From Tritrichomonas musculus (Eukaryota > Parabasalia > Tritrichomonadida > Tritrichomonadidae), in NCBI GenBank assembly GCA_039105265.1, contig JAPFFF010000001.1, positions 1,488,001 to 1,552,000 on the forward strand: 64,000 nucleotides of DNA. Direction: 5' to 3'. The position numbers were made by a program, and so were the translations under genes. This document shows, one piece after another, positions 10,543 through 20,700 of the stretch (positions are counted from its first letter, which is position 1; the number at the start of each line of letters is the position of its first letter). The notes under the pieces are model-generated. The model saw only the letters and a list, made by a program, of their open reading frames with translations, searched no databases and had not been told where the DNA came from.

Positions 10543-12033
10543 TTAATTCTCAGCTTTTTCAACTTGATCTGCTGTGGTATCTTCAAGTTGAACATCATCG
10601 TTTTGCCTTCTTTTACGAATTACTAAAAAGATGATGACACCAACTATAATACCAACAAAAGCAACACATCCGACTGTAATTCCAGCGATTCTTCCAGCAG
10701 TGAACCAAGATTCCTTGTAATTTTCAGGCATAATGACTTGGAATCCATCTGATTCATATGCAATGGCAGCACCTAAATTCCATGCTTGAAGTTTTCCTTC
10801 GTAGGTATCTTTGTAGTACATTTTAATATTATTCAAACCAGCTTCACCCAAATTTTCAGGCTTACAGAAAGCTTTATTCATAAATTCTTTAACCATTGCG
10901 GCATTTGACATTGTCCATTCAGCATTTTCATCACCACCATTATTATCAAGGACATCTTTATATGAAGTCTTCGCATAATCTTTGTTTAAAGAGACGAGTT
11001 GACCATAAGTCAAAGGTTCGGCGACTTCGTCATTTATGTTAAATTTGAGATATCTTAAAGCATCACCAACACAGGAACCACCGTAAAGGTGCTCAAATTT
11101 ATCAGCAAATGGAATACAATTATCTTTAAGGTAATCACTGACAGTTGGAGAATATCCATGGCATTTGCTAAGATCTTTTGTTTCGGTGAAAACTGGTTTC
11201 ATGAGATTAGCACATTCTTCAAAATTACCAGTTCCTTTAAGTGGATAATAATATCCTCCTTCTGGATGTTCTTTCGAATGGACTTCAATTTCATATATAC
11301 CACCTTTATACATACATGGAGATTCCATGATTCCTGCGTTTACACGATCAACATGGGATATGTCAGCAATAGCACCTGTTCCGTATTTCAACCATGAATA
11401 AAGGAAAATGTAATGATATTTACCATTAAGTCTAACTGTATAAACAAAACTTTTCATAAAGTCATCTTCAGGTGGTTCACGTAATTCTAAACCAAATTGC
11501 ATTGATTCACCTCCCATATGAAGAATTGGCATTGTTGATTCTGAGTTGATATATCCCATAACCTGATTCACTGTAAGCCATTGGTAAAGACTTTCTTCCC
11601 AACCTGCTAATACTTTGAAGTTTTTACGTTGGACATCATATTCGGTATTTTTTTGGAAGTATTCACACATGTAATCATTAATTTCATTTTGAACACTCTC
11701 ACTAAGTTCACGCATACCTGCTGTATGATAAAACAAGAGTGGAACATTTTTCCGTTCATTCGTAGGTACGAGTTTGTTAATACCATCCTTGATCAATATA
11801 CGATATATATCTTTTGTGAGAGCTTCTTTGGCTTCTGGAGTAGTCATCTTTCTGGTTCTGTTGCTGCAATAATAATAACTATTCCAATTTTCAGCAAATT
11901 GCTTGAATGAGTATACATTATTAGTATCAGTGTAATTGATTAAGAGAACACGAGTACCAGAGCTTCCGCAGTCAAACACAGCAATATGTTTTGCAGAAAC
12001 AATCTTTAATAAAAGTTGTACAAGCAAAAACAT
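10543..12033 (-). CDS. Ecto-nucleoside triphosphate diphosphohydrolase (GDA1/CD39 family)
   Basis: The apyrase conserved regions are present in order: ACR1 DCGSSGTR (residues 21-28), ACR2 HTAGMREL (102-110), ACR3 GWEESLYQWLTVNQVMG (144-160, with the usual catalytic Glu), ACR4 HMGGESMQF (172-180), and a late WNLGAAIAYE like ACR5. A hydrophobic N-terminus (MFLLVQLLLKIVSA) looks like a signal peptide. A C-terminal helix (TVGCVAFVGIIVGVIIFLVI) followed by RKRR looks like a single membrane anchor with a short acidic tail. The enzyme should hydrolyse extracellular or lumenal NTPs and NDPs, feeding purine salvage, on which trichomonads depend. The frame also opens at a TTG (12045), but ATG at 12033 gives a normal signal peptide. 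Length, 496 aa, is normal for the family. This is an intact host gene. A T-rich 3' flank follows the stop. Confidence 0.93.
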   Translation of the reverse strand: MFLLVQLLLKIVSAKHIAVFDCGSSGTRVLLINYTDTNNVYSFKQFAENWNSYYYCSNRTRKMTTPEAKEALTKDIYRILIKDGINKLVPTNERKNVPLLFYHTAGMRELSESVQNEINDYMCEYFQKNTEYDVQRKNFKVLAGWEESLYQWLTVNQVMGYINSESTMPILHMGGESMQFGLELREPPEDDFMKSFVYTVRLNGKYHYIFLYSWLKYGTGAIADISHVDRVNAGIMESPCMYKGGIYEIEVHSKEHPEGGYYYPLKGTGNFEECANLMKPVFTETKDLSKCHGYSPTVSDYLKDNCIPFADKFEHLYGGSCVGDALRYLKFNINDEVAEPLTYGQLVSLNKDYAKTSYKDVLDNNGGDENAEWTMSNAAMVKEFMNKAFCKPENLGEAGLNNIKMYYKDTYEGKLQAWNLGAAIAYESDGFQVIMPENYKESWFTAGRIAGITVGCVAFVGIIVGVIIFLVIRKRRQNDDVQLEDTTADQVEKAEN

Positions 12034-13552
12034 ACAAAATAACAATAATTATTTTTTTGAAAGGATCAGAAATTGAAAGAGGGGATAAAAAATATTTTAA
12101 TTTTCAAATCACTCAAAAATTTCTCTACCTAGATATGATTTTATTTCATTCTATTGAATTTTTGATAAGAGGCACCATAGAAAAAAAAAAATTAGTCTAT
12201 ATTTTTCTATATTTAATAATTTTACATTTTCTCTTTTTTCACAGATACGATTTTTAAGTATTAAATTATATAATAAGATAATTATGTTTATTAGACTTCA
12301 CTTTTTGTACCAACCTTGTTCTAAAAAGAACGATAGAAAAAATACAAGGTTTGTAAAATGTATTTTTTATTGAAAATATCGAATACATAAAATAATCATA
12401 TCTCTGAAAAAAGATAATATACTAAGCTTGTAAAATATACCCAAATGTAAAAAAAAGACCTGGTCTTGGTGATTCTTTCTGGTCTTTTGGCGATTTTAAT
12501 AAATCTTTTAAAAAGTTATTTCTTATGAATTATTGAAATAAAATGATTAAATGATATTTGATTAAATAATAATTCAATTTACGAATCAACATTCAATAAA
12601 TTCAATGAATTTATTTAATTACTCGGCTATATATATTCATAAAAATATAAATACTATTAATATTTCAATGCATTATTTCAATGCATTATTTATTATTCGG
12701 CTATATATATTCATAAAAATATAAATATTATTAGTATTTTAAATACATTTTATTTCGGTATATATTTAAAATATAAATGAAAAAAATTTATTTTCAATTG
12801 AAAAAATGCTTTTATTGATTTTATTATATATTTATATCTTATTTTTTTTTTTTATTTTATATATGATATTTTGAAAGCTTTACAAATCACCATCGCCAAA
12901 AAACCGTTTTGGTGATCTCCAAAATATATGTAAACTATTCAAAATTGAATACTGTCGCCAAAAGCCCAAGACCTGGGCTTTTGGTGAAATCGGTTATTTG
13001 GCTTTTCATCGTCAATATAAATGAGCTTTTTATTATTATTTTATATGATATATTATACAAATCATACAATTATTTTGTAATATTCAAAAAATAACATTTT
13101 TTTACTGAGAAAATCTTATCGATTATTAATATGACTTTTGATAAAACTCATTTAATTCCTCTTTCAAATAATTCAATGGTTTATGACAATAATAAATATT
13201 AATAAAAATTTATTTGACAATAATATGGTTACATTTGGTGATTTTTAAAACCCAAAAAACGTTTATTTCACCAAATTTACAAGCTTACTTTTAATTTCTT
13301 TTTAACATATAAAACCAATACTAAAAAGCGATTATTTAAAATATAAACTTATGTGCCTCAAAGTTTTAATTTTATCTGTTCATTGATTTTTTTAATAAAA
13401 TTTAATTTGAAAATTTGATATTTTTGCAAAAAACATGCAAATACAACAACCAAAATAGGGATTAAAGAATATAAACGTTAATAAGTTACGTTAAGGAATT
13501 CGTGATGTGAAAAAAGTAAAGGCTAATGTTTATATACCCATATTTTACCATT
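12034..13552. other. AT-rich spacer with decayed repeats
   Basis: No gene is supported. Near 12623-12745 a block of about 55 bp containing CGGCTATATATATTCATAA is tandemly repeated twice. Motifs AAGCTTGTAAA and CCAAATGTAA near 12424-12450 recur inverted near 13228-13285, and TTTTGGCGAT/ATCGCCAAAA motifs lie between, so this looks like one or more old inverted-repeat elements too diverged to delimit. Confidence 0.5.
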
Positions 13553-13651
13553 TATTGTTTGACGATAAACTGGTCGACATCACGATAAACTGGTCGACAT
13601 CATCAACTTTTTCATTAAACTCATAGAAATACTCGGAATACTTTTCTATGA
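13553..13651 (+). repeat. MITE-like repeat, left part, interrupted by the Polinton
   Basis: The sequence TTTGACGATAAACTGGTCG through CTTTTCTATGA matches 45915-46010 with only about three or four differences. The copy resumes as TATGATGCTTATTCAAAAA at 38963 on the other side of the Polinton, then diverges. Confidence 0.85.
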
Positions 13652-14037
13652 AGTAGTTAACGTTAGGCTGTGCTCTGTGCCTTCGCCCAGCCTAACCACT
13701 CGCTCCCCCAGCTCTCCTTCAGCTGCTAGTTCGCGCTAACTGAAATGACCAAATATCATTTCAAAAACTTATGATATCAAAAAGTTAATAATATCACAAG
13801 TTAATTAAAAGTTAATCTTAAAATTAACTTACTTCATATTGAAAATAAAAAATAAAAAAAAAAAAAAAAGTAAAAAGTAAATGTAAAATAAAAAAATGAC
13901 AATACAAAAATAATAAATAATAAATGAAAAATAATAAATGAAAAATAATAAATGAAAAATAATAAATGAAAATGATAAATGAAAAATAATAAATGAAAAA
14001 TAATAAATGAAAAATAATAAATGAAAATGATACTTTA
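13652..14037 (+). repeat. Polinton left terminal inverted repeat (386 bp)
   Basis: This is the inverse of 38659-38962. The outer 200 bp is identical by eye. The inner part holds an A tract and a 15-bp minisatellite (AATAATAAATGAAAA-like), with more units here than in the right copy. The outer part is GC-rich compared with the rest of the element. Confidence 0.95.
13662..13696. promoter_or_regulatory. GC-rich hairpin at the outer end of the Polinton TIR
   Basis: GTTAGGCTG (13662-13670) and CAGCCTAAC (13688-13696) form a perfect 9-bp inverted repeat around a 17-nt loop, 10 bp from the element tip. The same structure is present in the right TIR. Integrase recognition or replication initiation is possible; this is inference. 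Confidence 0.55.
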
Positions 14038-17000
14038 TAGTAATGAATGTATTTCATTCTTAGTGTTATCTGCAGCTAAGATACCATTTGATGTAAAGAA
14101 TGTCGAATTAATCGCTATGAAATTAGCTGTTGCATTAACCACTAAATTGCTACTACTTAATGGAAATTCAATATTATTTAACCAGATCTTAGTTGGTTCA
14201 CATTGATATTCACTCGTAGGCGTATTATTAACATTGAATGATATATTGATTTTGATTTCTTTTTCACTGACAACATTATCTTTATTTTCATTATAAGTCA
14301 AATAGAGTGTTCCATCATATGCATCAAGTTGTTTTTCGAATTGATAACGAATACTTGTACTATTTGGTACACTAAATGTATACTTAATTAGTGTTAATTT
14401 ATTCACTAACGCGTCTAACCTAGCTTTTAATGATTCGTTCTCATGTTGTAGATTTGATATCTGACTGTTCATTGTTACGATTTTAGTAACATTATCACCT
14501 ACTAACTTGGCTAGATCTTGTTGAGATTTAATATAATTATTTAATTTTGTCTTCAGTTCATCATTTTCACTTTTCAATGCATAATTGGTCAAATCAACAG
14601 GTTCAGGAATCTCACTTTTCAATGCTATTTTATCATGCTTCAATATTTTTTCCGCTAATATTAATTTGGTATCAAAATAGTCTGCCCCGTTATCGATATA
14701 AAAGCACAGACCATTACTATCACTTTTATAATAAGTTAAGTAATAAGTTGTTCCATCAATATCAAAATCTATATTAACATCTCCATCTTCAGTGATAACA
14801 CCATTATAATCAAACAAATAATCAAACTCTTTTACAAAGCCATCGTTATTTGAAATTGTTCCAACAAGACGAGTTCCACTATTCAATTTTATTTTGACTT
14901 CCCACGTTCCTGAACTATCTTGTACATTTTCAAATGGCACTTCAATAGATTCTTTGTATATCAAATCATTTTTGCTTCGATATTTTGCATCCGCTTCCTC
15001 TTTTGTATACAGGTTATCCATATTAACCATATTATTTTTTAATTCATCTAATGCTTCATTTACTTCATCAACAGTTGGGAATTCATTTAAAGTCGTAGCT
15101 AGAGCTGTATCATTCTTTTCTATCTGCTCATTTAATGTATCTATCTTCTTATGTAAAGCATTTATATCACAAGTATATGCTAAATCATTTGTAGTAAATT
15201 CCATTCTTCTTTTTGTCGTATTTTCTTTAATCTGTATTCCACCAACTCTATGTTTATTTGGGTTTGATATAACAAATGTTTTGTCATTCATTACGCAGCT
15301 AGGAAAATCTGTTGTTCCTTGGTAATTAATTGTTCCACCAGTAATATTAATAGTAACTATATTCTCTTCATAATCTACATCATTGTATTCACTAACTTTT
15401 TGCACCAAAAATCGTGCTTTGATTATTCCATCTGTGATAACATCTTCTGCTTCCAAATGAACCTCGCCATTGACATATTTACCAACAACATCTATTATGT
15501 CATCTCTAACCAAATCTGTTGATGACACACTCTTCTCTACAGTAGTTGCTAATGTTTTTATCATTGGTTTCATCGTATGACGGAATCGATTACACATATC
15601 TATTGTTGATGTTAATGTCATAGCAACTTTGGACGGATCATCAAGTTCATCAGTAAAGTTTATTTCATTAACAGGTACATACTCCTTATCACACCATTCT
15701 ATTATTGCATTTAATTTATCTTTGTCTGTTGTTGTTGCTATTGATCTTAATAATGATCTCTGAATTGGAATAGAAATCATATCTCCAAAGAAAGGATCAG
15801 CACCAATATCTGGCAATTCACCAGTTAGTTTACCAGCTATATCTTCTACAACATCAGCACCTACATCAGACACTTTAGTTACAGTATTGATTAACTCTCT
15901 ACCTGCACGAGCAAATGATAATGCTTTTCCAGCAACACCTATTCCTGTAGCACCTAATACACAACCAACAGCACCTAAAGCAATACCAACATTAGCTTTC
16001 ATATCTATCTTATCCACTTCTTTCTCTAAATACTTGGTCTTAGCTTGTTGTTCTGTCATTTGTGAACCAAGAGCATCTACCTTACTCTTTACTTCTTTAA
16101 CATCATACGATACTACATCAACATTATTAGTTACAAGATTAAGATCAGATCTCATAGTAGTAATGTTATCTGCTGTAATAATCTTAGAAGAAGTGATATT
16201 GAAGTCTGTGTATAATGTTGTAGCAGCATTAGGATTTGGCGATACTTCATAAAATTGTTGATTAATGATATAAGCAAAAGCATTTGTTGATGAATCCCAA
16301 TTAACTTCATCTATCGGATCTGTATAGTCATGACGTAAATAGAGTACAATATCACGATTACTATACGCTTCACCACTAGCATTAGTTGGTTTGTATTTTG
16401 GTGTCATGCTCCATACATAATTCACTCTCTCTATAGTATCTAATGCTCCTTTTAGGTCTACATACCCTCTATTGTAAACATCTCCATTACGATGTACTTC
16501 ACCAACTGTAAATGATAATCTCATACCGTGTTCTTGACCAGGAAGAGTAAGATCCAGATATAATAATTCTATATCATCTACTTTAAGTTTAGATGTTGAA
16601 TAGTTTTTATAATTACATCCCATAGAAACAAGGTCATAACCATCCATTTTAGCTCCATGAAGTACGCTACTAAATCCAATGACAAGCTCATAATCTGACC
16701 CTTTAACTATACTACCATCATGAAATTGGATCATTGTCTCATATTTACCAATTTTTGAACATTGATTCATTAACGAATATGCTAAACCATTATTGTCTTC
16801 AGGAATTGCTCTACTATTTAATGTATCACGTTTAACAGCTACCATACAACCAGTAGCTCCGTATCCATCTTTCTCTGGATCTCGTGTTTTACATTTTGCT
16901 ATGATTTTACTCTGAAATCTACCTTGCATACTATCACCAATCCAATTAGAACCATTCCATGTTAAAGCCCATTTATTTCCAAAACAATATTCAGTAAATT

Positions 17001-17766
17001 TAAATGTAAGATTATTAGGGATTTCATACGTATCTGGTATCTTATACACCATTCTATAACATTCACATTCATATTCTAATTCATTATCCATATACTTTAC
17101 ATGAGCATCATAATCAATAACAGTTGGACGATAAAAGTAATAGACATCAGATTTCTGTAATGATAAAGCGTTTTCAGCATCTATTACATTACATTTGATA
17201 ACAGGAGTTTGAGATACTAAAGAGTTTTCGTTTAATAGATTATGTATAGTGATATCACCGTTTAAATAACATGTATATGGTTCGATATTAAGATCTTTAT
17301 CAAACATTATTTCAGGATCATCACGATTACGAGTAGAATAAGTATAGCAATCACGAGCCTTATTATGAGTGAGTTCAGGACAAACAAATTTTCCATTTTC
17401 AACAGATACTATAAAATCATTTAATACATTACCAAGCCAATCCATTATTAATAGATTTCGCATATGGATCTTGAATACATTAACTTTTGTTGTTGATTCC
17501 AGTAATTTACTCTTAAGTGTTGATGGTAAAGTTATCTTCATTATAATGACTGGATCTAGGATAGAATCTGTTGAAGTTGGTTCATATACATTAATATCTC
17601 CATGTTTTACATAATATTTGGGATAACCTTCTACTTCATTAAATAAATGTCCGGTTTGTACATATCCATCCAAATCACTCAGAGTTAATAATTCACTTGC
17701 TTTTCTAGTTATATCTCCTACTTTGAATTGTATGTCACCTATGAAACTAGTCGTAGTATCATTCAT
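14035..17766 (-). CDS. Polinton giant protein 1 (1243 aa), coiled-coil surface or fibre-type candidate
   Basis: The frame runs from ATG at 17766 to a stop just inside the left TIR. I do not recognise a named family. A module at about residues 205-600 (DVYYFYRP..., FGNKWALTWNGSNWIG..., QQFYEVSPNP, then TMRSDLNLV and a coiled coil) is paralogous to residues about 705-1050 of the adjacent 1713-aa protein. After the coil comes a glycine/alanine-rich hydrophobic stretch (ALGAVGCVLGATGIGVAG). The C-terminal half has further heptad segments (NEQIEKNDTALATTLNEF..., QISNLQHENESLKARLDALVNKL) and ends in a beta-rich domain. Trimeric-fibre or spike proteins often look like this, so a virion-surface role is plausible but inferred. 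It starts 29 bp from the end of the neighbouring gene, on the same strand. Confidence 0.75.
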   Translation of the reverse strand: MNDTTTSFIGDIQFKVGDITRKASELLTLSDLDGYVQTGHLFNEVEGYPKYYVKHGDINVYEPTSTDSILDPVIIMKITLPSTLKSKLLESTTKVNVFKIHMRNLLIMDWLGNVLNDFIVSVENGKFVCPELTHNKARDCYTYSTRNRDDPEIMFDKDLNIEPYTCYLNGDITIHNLLNENSLVSQTPVIKCNVIDAENALSLQKSDVYYFYRPTVIDYDAHVKYMDNELEYECECYRMVYKIPDTYEIPNNLTFKFTEYCFGNKWALTWNGSNWIGDSMQGRFQSKIIAKCKTRDPEKDGYGATGCMVAVKRDTLNSRAIPEDNNGLAYSLMNQCSKIGKYETMIQFHDGSIVKGSDYELVIGFSSVLHGAKMDGYDLVSMGCNYKNYSTSKLKVDDIELLYLDLTLPGQEHGMRLSFTVGEVHRNGDVYNRGYVDLKGALDTIERVNYVWSMTPKYKPTNASGEAYSNRDIVLYLRHDYTDPIDEVNWDSSTNAFAYIINQQFYEVSPNPNAATTLYTDFNITSSKIITADNITTMRSDLNLVTNNVDVVSYDVKEVKSKVDALGSQMTEQQAKTKYLEKEVDKIDMKANVGIALGAVGCVLGATGIGVAGKALSFARAGRELINTVTKVSDVGADVVEDIAGKLTGELPDIGADPFFGDMISIPIQRSLLRSIATTTDKDKLNAIIEWCDKEYVPVNEINFTDELDDPSKVAMTLTSTIDMCNRFRHTMKPMIKTLATTVEKSVSSTDLVRDDIIDVVGKYVNGEVHLEAEDVITDGIIKARFLVQKVSEYNDVDYEENIVTINITGGTINYQGTTDFPSCVMNDKTFVISNPNKHRVGGIQIKENTTKRRMEFTTNDLAYTCDINALHKKIDTLNEQIEKNDTALATTLNEFPTVDEVNEALDELKNNMVNMDNLYTKEEADAKYRSKNDLIYKESIEVPFENVQDSSGTWEVKIKLNSGTRLVGTISNNDGFVKEFDYLFDYNGVITEDGDVNIDFDIDGTTYYLTYYKSDSNGLCFYIDNGADYFDTKLILAEKILKHDKIALKSEIPEPVDLTNYALKSENDELKTKLNNYIKSQQDLAKLVGDNVTKIVTMNSQISNLQHENESLKARLDALVNKLTLIKYTFSVPNSTSIRYQFEKQLDAYDGTLYLTYNENKDNVVSEKEIKINISFNVNNTPTSEYQCEPTKIWLNNIEFPLSSSNLVVNATANFIAINSTFFTSNGILAADNTKNEIHSLL

Positions 17767-17795
17767 TTTGATCCAAAAAAAATTAACTACATCAT

Positions 17796-20700
17796 TTACT
17801 CTATATTAGCACATTTCTTTTCTAGTGCTGCGATTCTACTTTCTAATGATGTCTTGCTTTCTAATTCTTTTATCTTTTCACATAAAAACGCAATTGTACC
17901 TTTTAATGAATCACGATATGTCTTAGCTATATTAAGACAAACATCAAATGAAACCATCATCTTATCAGCATTCTCCATTGTTATTTCAAGTTCAGGTTCA
18001 TCATCAGTTTCATCATGATAAGCCCAATCAAGAATCTTTTCTAATACATCTTCATCTTCATTTTCATTTTCAACAGCCAAAGTTTCTGGGTTATTATTAC
18101 GACGGAACCAACTTGGAATATTAAATAATCCTATTCTATTTGCTACATATGCTTCTGCTGCTACTCCTGCTATAGCTGCTGCATCACCAGGGTGATGTCT
18201 AACAAATTGCCATTGACCATGTAAGAACCTTCTAGCAACATAACCTACTGCTCCCATAATAACCTGGGTAGTTGCACTTATAACACCATCTTGTTGGTAC
18301 ATTTCTATCACTCCATTCACAATATTAATTACATGTAGTCTTCTTCTATCTATTGTAGCAACTACATTTCCATTATATAATACTTGTGTTATTTCTTCAC
18401 CAGTTGTTTCATCTAATGTGTCATTAAAAGCTAAAAGATTACCATGAGAATAAATATTATCCATTAGTTCTCCTCTTTGTTCATCACTCATTTGTTCTAT
18501 CATTCTTGCTGTTATTGATGGTGTTGTTCCTGGTACAGTCCAAGTATCTGTTGTTGCAACAAGGTCATAATGTTGATATCTAACTCCATTTGCATTTACA
18601 GTAATTTGTGAATTTATTCCAACAAATCGTACTTGACCTCCACTAATATTTGCTGTTGTTGGAGCTGAATAATCAATAGTAGCAACAATTGGATCAATCA
18701 TCTCTCCTCTATGATCAATAATATTTATCCAAGCTTCCATTGTTTGCTCATTCAAGTAAGGTTCTAATCCAATATCTCCATTTTGTACAAATGGTAAATT
18801 TAATCTATCTTGCATAGATAATTGTTCAATATCTCTCGCTGTGTATGTTGTTCCATCCCATTCTATTGACCAATTATTATCAGTAGCTCTATGTATTCTA
18901 TCTGTCATCTCAATATCAGCTGGTCTTATTAGAGTTCTTCGTTGAAACACATTATTATGGATAATGAGTTGGTTATTATAAAACAAATCATACACATTAA
19001 AAAACTCTCTTCCATGATATTGGATACGTAATATATCAGGATGACTAGCAACTAATGCATTTCGTTCTGCTCTTGTCATATCTGCAATATCTTCTAAGGT
19101 ATACTGGATTCCAGATATATTGATAACAGGAACTTGATTCCTAAGTGCAATCGTAGTTGAAGCTGTATTTGTCATTGTAGTTTGAGGTACAGTAATATCT
19201 GTTCGAATCTCATCTGTTTCATCTGTAAGGACTTGTGGCTGAACTTCTCTATGAGTTCTCACTAATGATTGCTCAGTAGTTGTGATAGTATTTGTTGTAT
19301 TATCATTATCATTATCAGTTATTGTAATCGAGGATGAATTAATATTTAATGTTTCAGTTCCATTTGTATCTGGTCTATTCCTAAAGAAGCGTAAGACATT
19401 AGAACCAAGTGTAGCAATAGCATTTCCTAACTGAGTTAAAGCATGTGTTGTCGAAAGGACAACCTGTGTTGCTGAAAAGGTTCCTATAGCTCCTGCAATA
19501 GGATTTTGAACAGTTGTTGTAGTTGGTAAAAATCTTTCCATAGTCATCTTATCAGCCTTCAAATCAACATTCACCAAAAACTTACCTTGAAATCCACTAC
19601 CTCCATCACCTGGATATCCACCTCCACCTCCTCCTCCTCCACTTCCAGGTCCAGCAGGAAATGGTGTTGTTTGATATGTATTAATAGTTACAGAGTTATT
19701 GGACATATTTAATGTTGAAAGGGCACTTGCAATACAAACCGTTGAAGCTAAAATATTTAATATACTATTTGCAACAGCTACACCTTGTTTAATACTATCA
19801 GTATATTCATTATACATGGCTTGAATTCTCATTTGTTCAACTAGATTATCAACTGTCTGTTTCAATATAGCATAATCATAGGCTAATATATCTGTGATTC
19901 CACCAACAACATTTAAGTCTCGACGCATAGTCATGATATTATCAGCCCATATAATCTTTGATGAATAAATATTATAATCTGTCGATATGGTAGTGCATTT
20001 TCTTGGGTCTGGCTCTACTTCATAAAATTGTTGTTGAATAATTATATCGAATGGATTAACTTTTACATCAAATTCAAAGAATTCTTTCTCTATATATATT
20101 CGAATGTTCTTATGATTAAATCCTTCAATGATTTTAATGGAATGCCTTTTTTCTCGTTGATAATTAAATGATTCTAGACATGGATTTGAACCATAAGTAT
20201 GCATAACACCTGAATTAATACAATGAGTAGGATGACAATCCCATTTTAATTCAGTTATATTTCCATTAATATTTAGGTCAGCATAAACATATAATCCATC
20301 ATCTGCATTTAATCCACTTGGTGCATCAACATACATTCTAGCTTGTTCATATTTATATCCATCTTGTGTGAATGTCCCTGAACTACTTGAATCAAATGTT
20401 GCAGTTATTCCTTCACTTAATATGGTTCCATCTTTCTTAACTACTCTCCAATTTGTAAGATAATCTTTTAGTATATGAGCATAATTATCATCATCTGTTA
20501 AATCTTCCTTTATTGTTCCTTTTATCCATCTCCCTATTCTTTCGTTATGTTTGATTGTTAAAGCAGGCGCACCGTCATTTGTGTTCATGTATGATATCTT
20601 TTCTGTACACATGTTTTGACAATTATTTCCTGTCCAATTTTTACCATCCCATGTTAATTCCCAGTTATGACCAAATAGATAGTCTTTGAATCTAAATACT

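Noticed and set aside
12034-12045. TTG start giving four more residues on the NTPDase
   Set aside because: ATG at 12033 gives a typical signal peptide; eukaryotic TTG starts are rare. The same reasoning moved the starts of 26977-27306, 28401-28853 and 29821-30774.
13824-14057. 77-codon minus-strand ORF in the Polinton TIR
   Set aside because: It is a translation of the AATAATAAATGAAAA minisatellite and has no protein-like composition.
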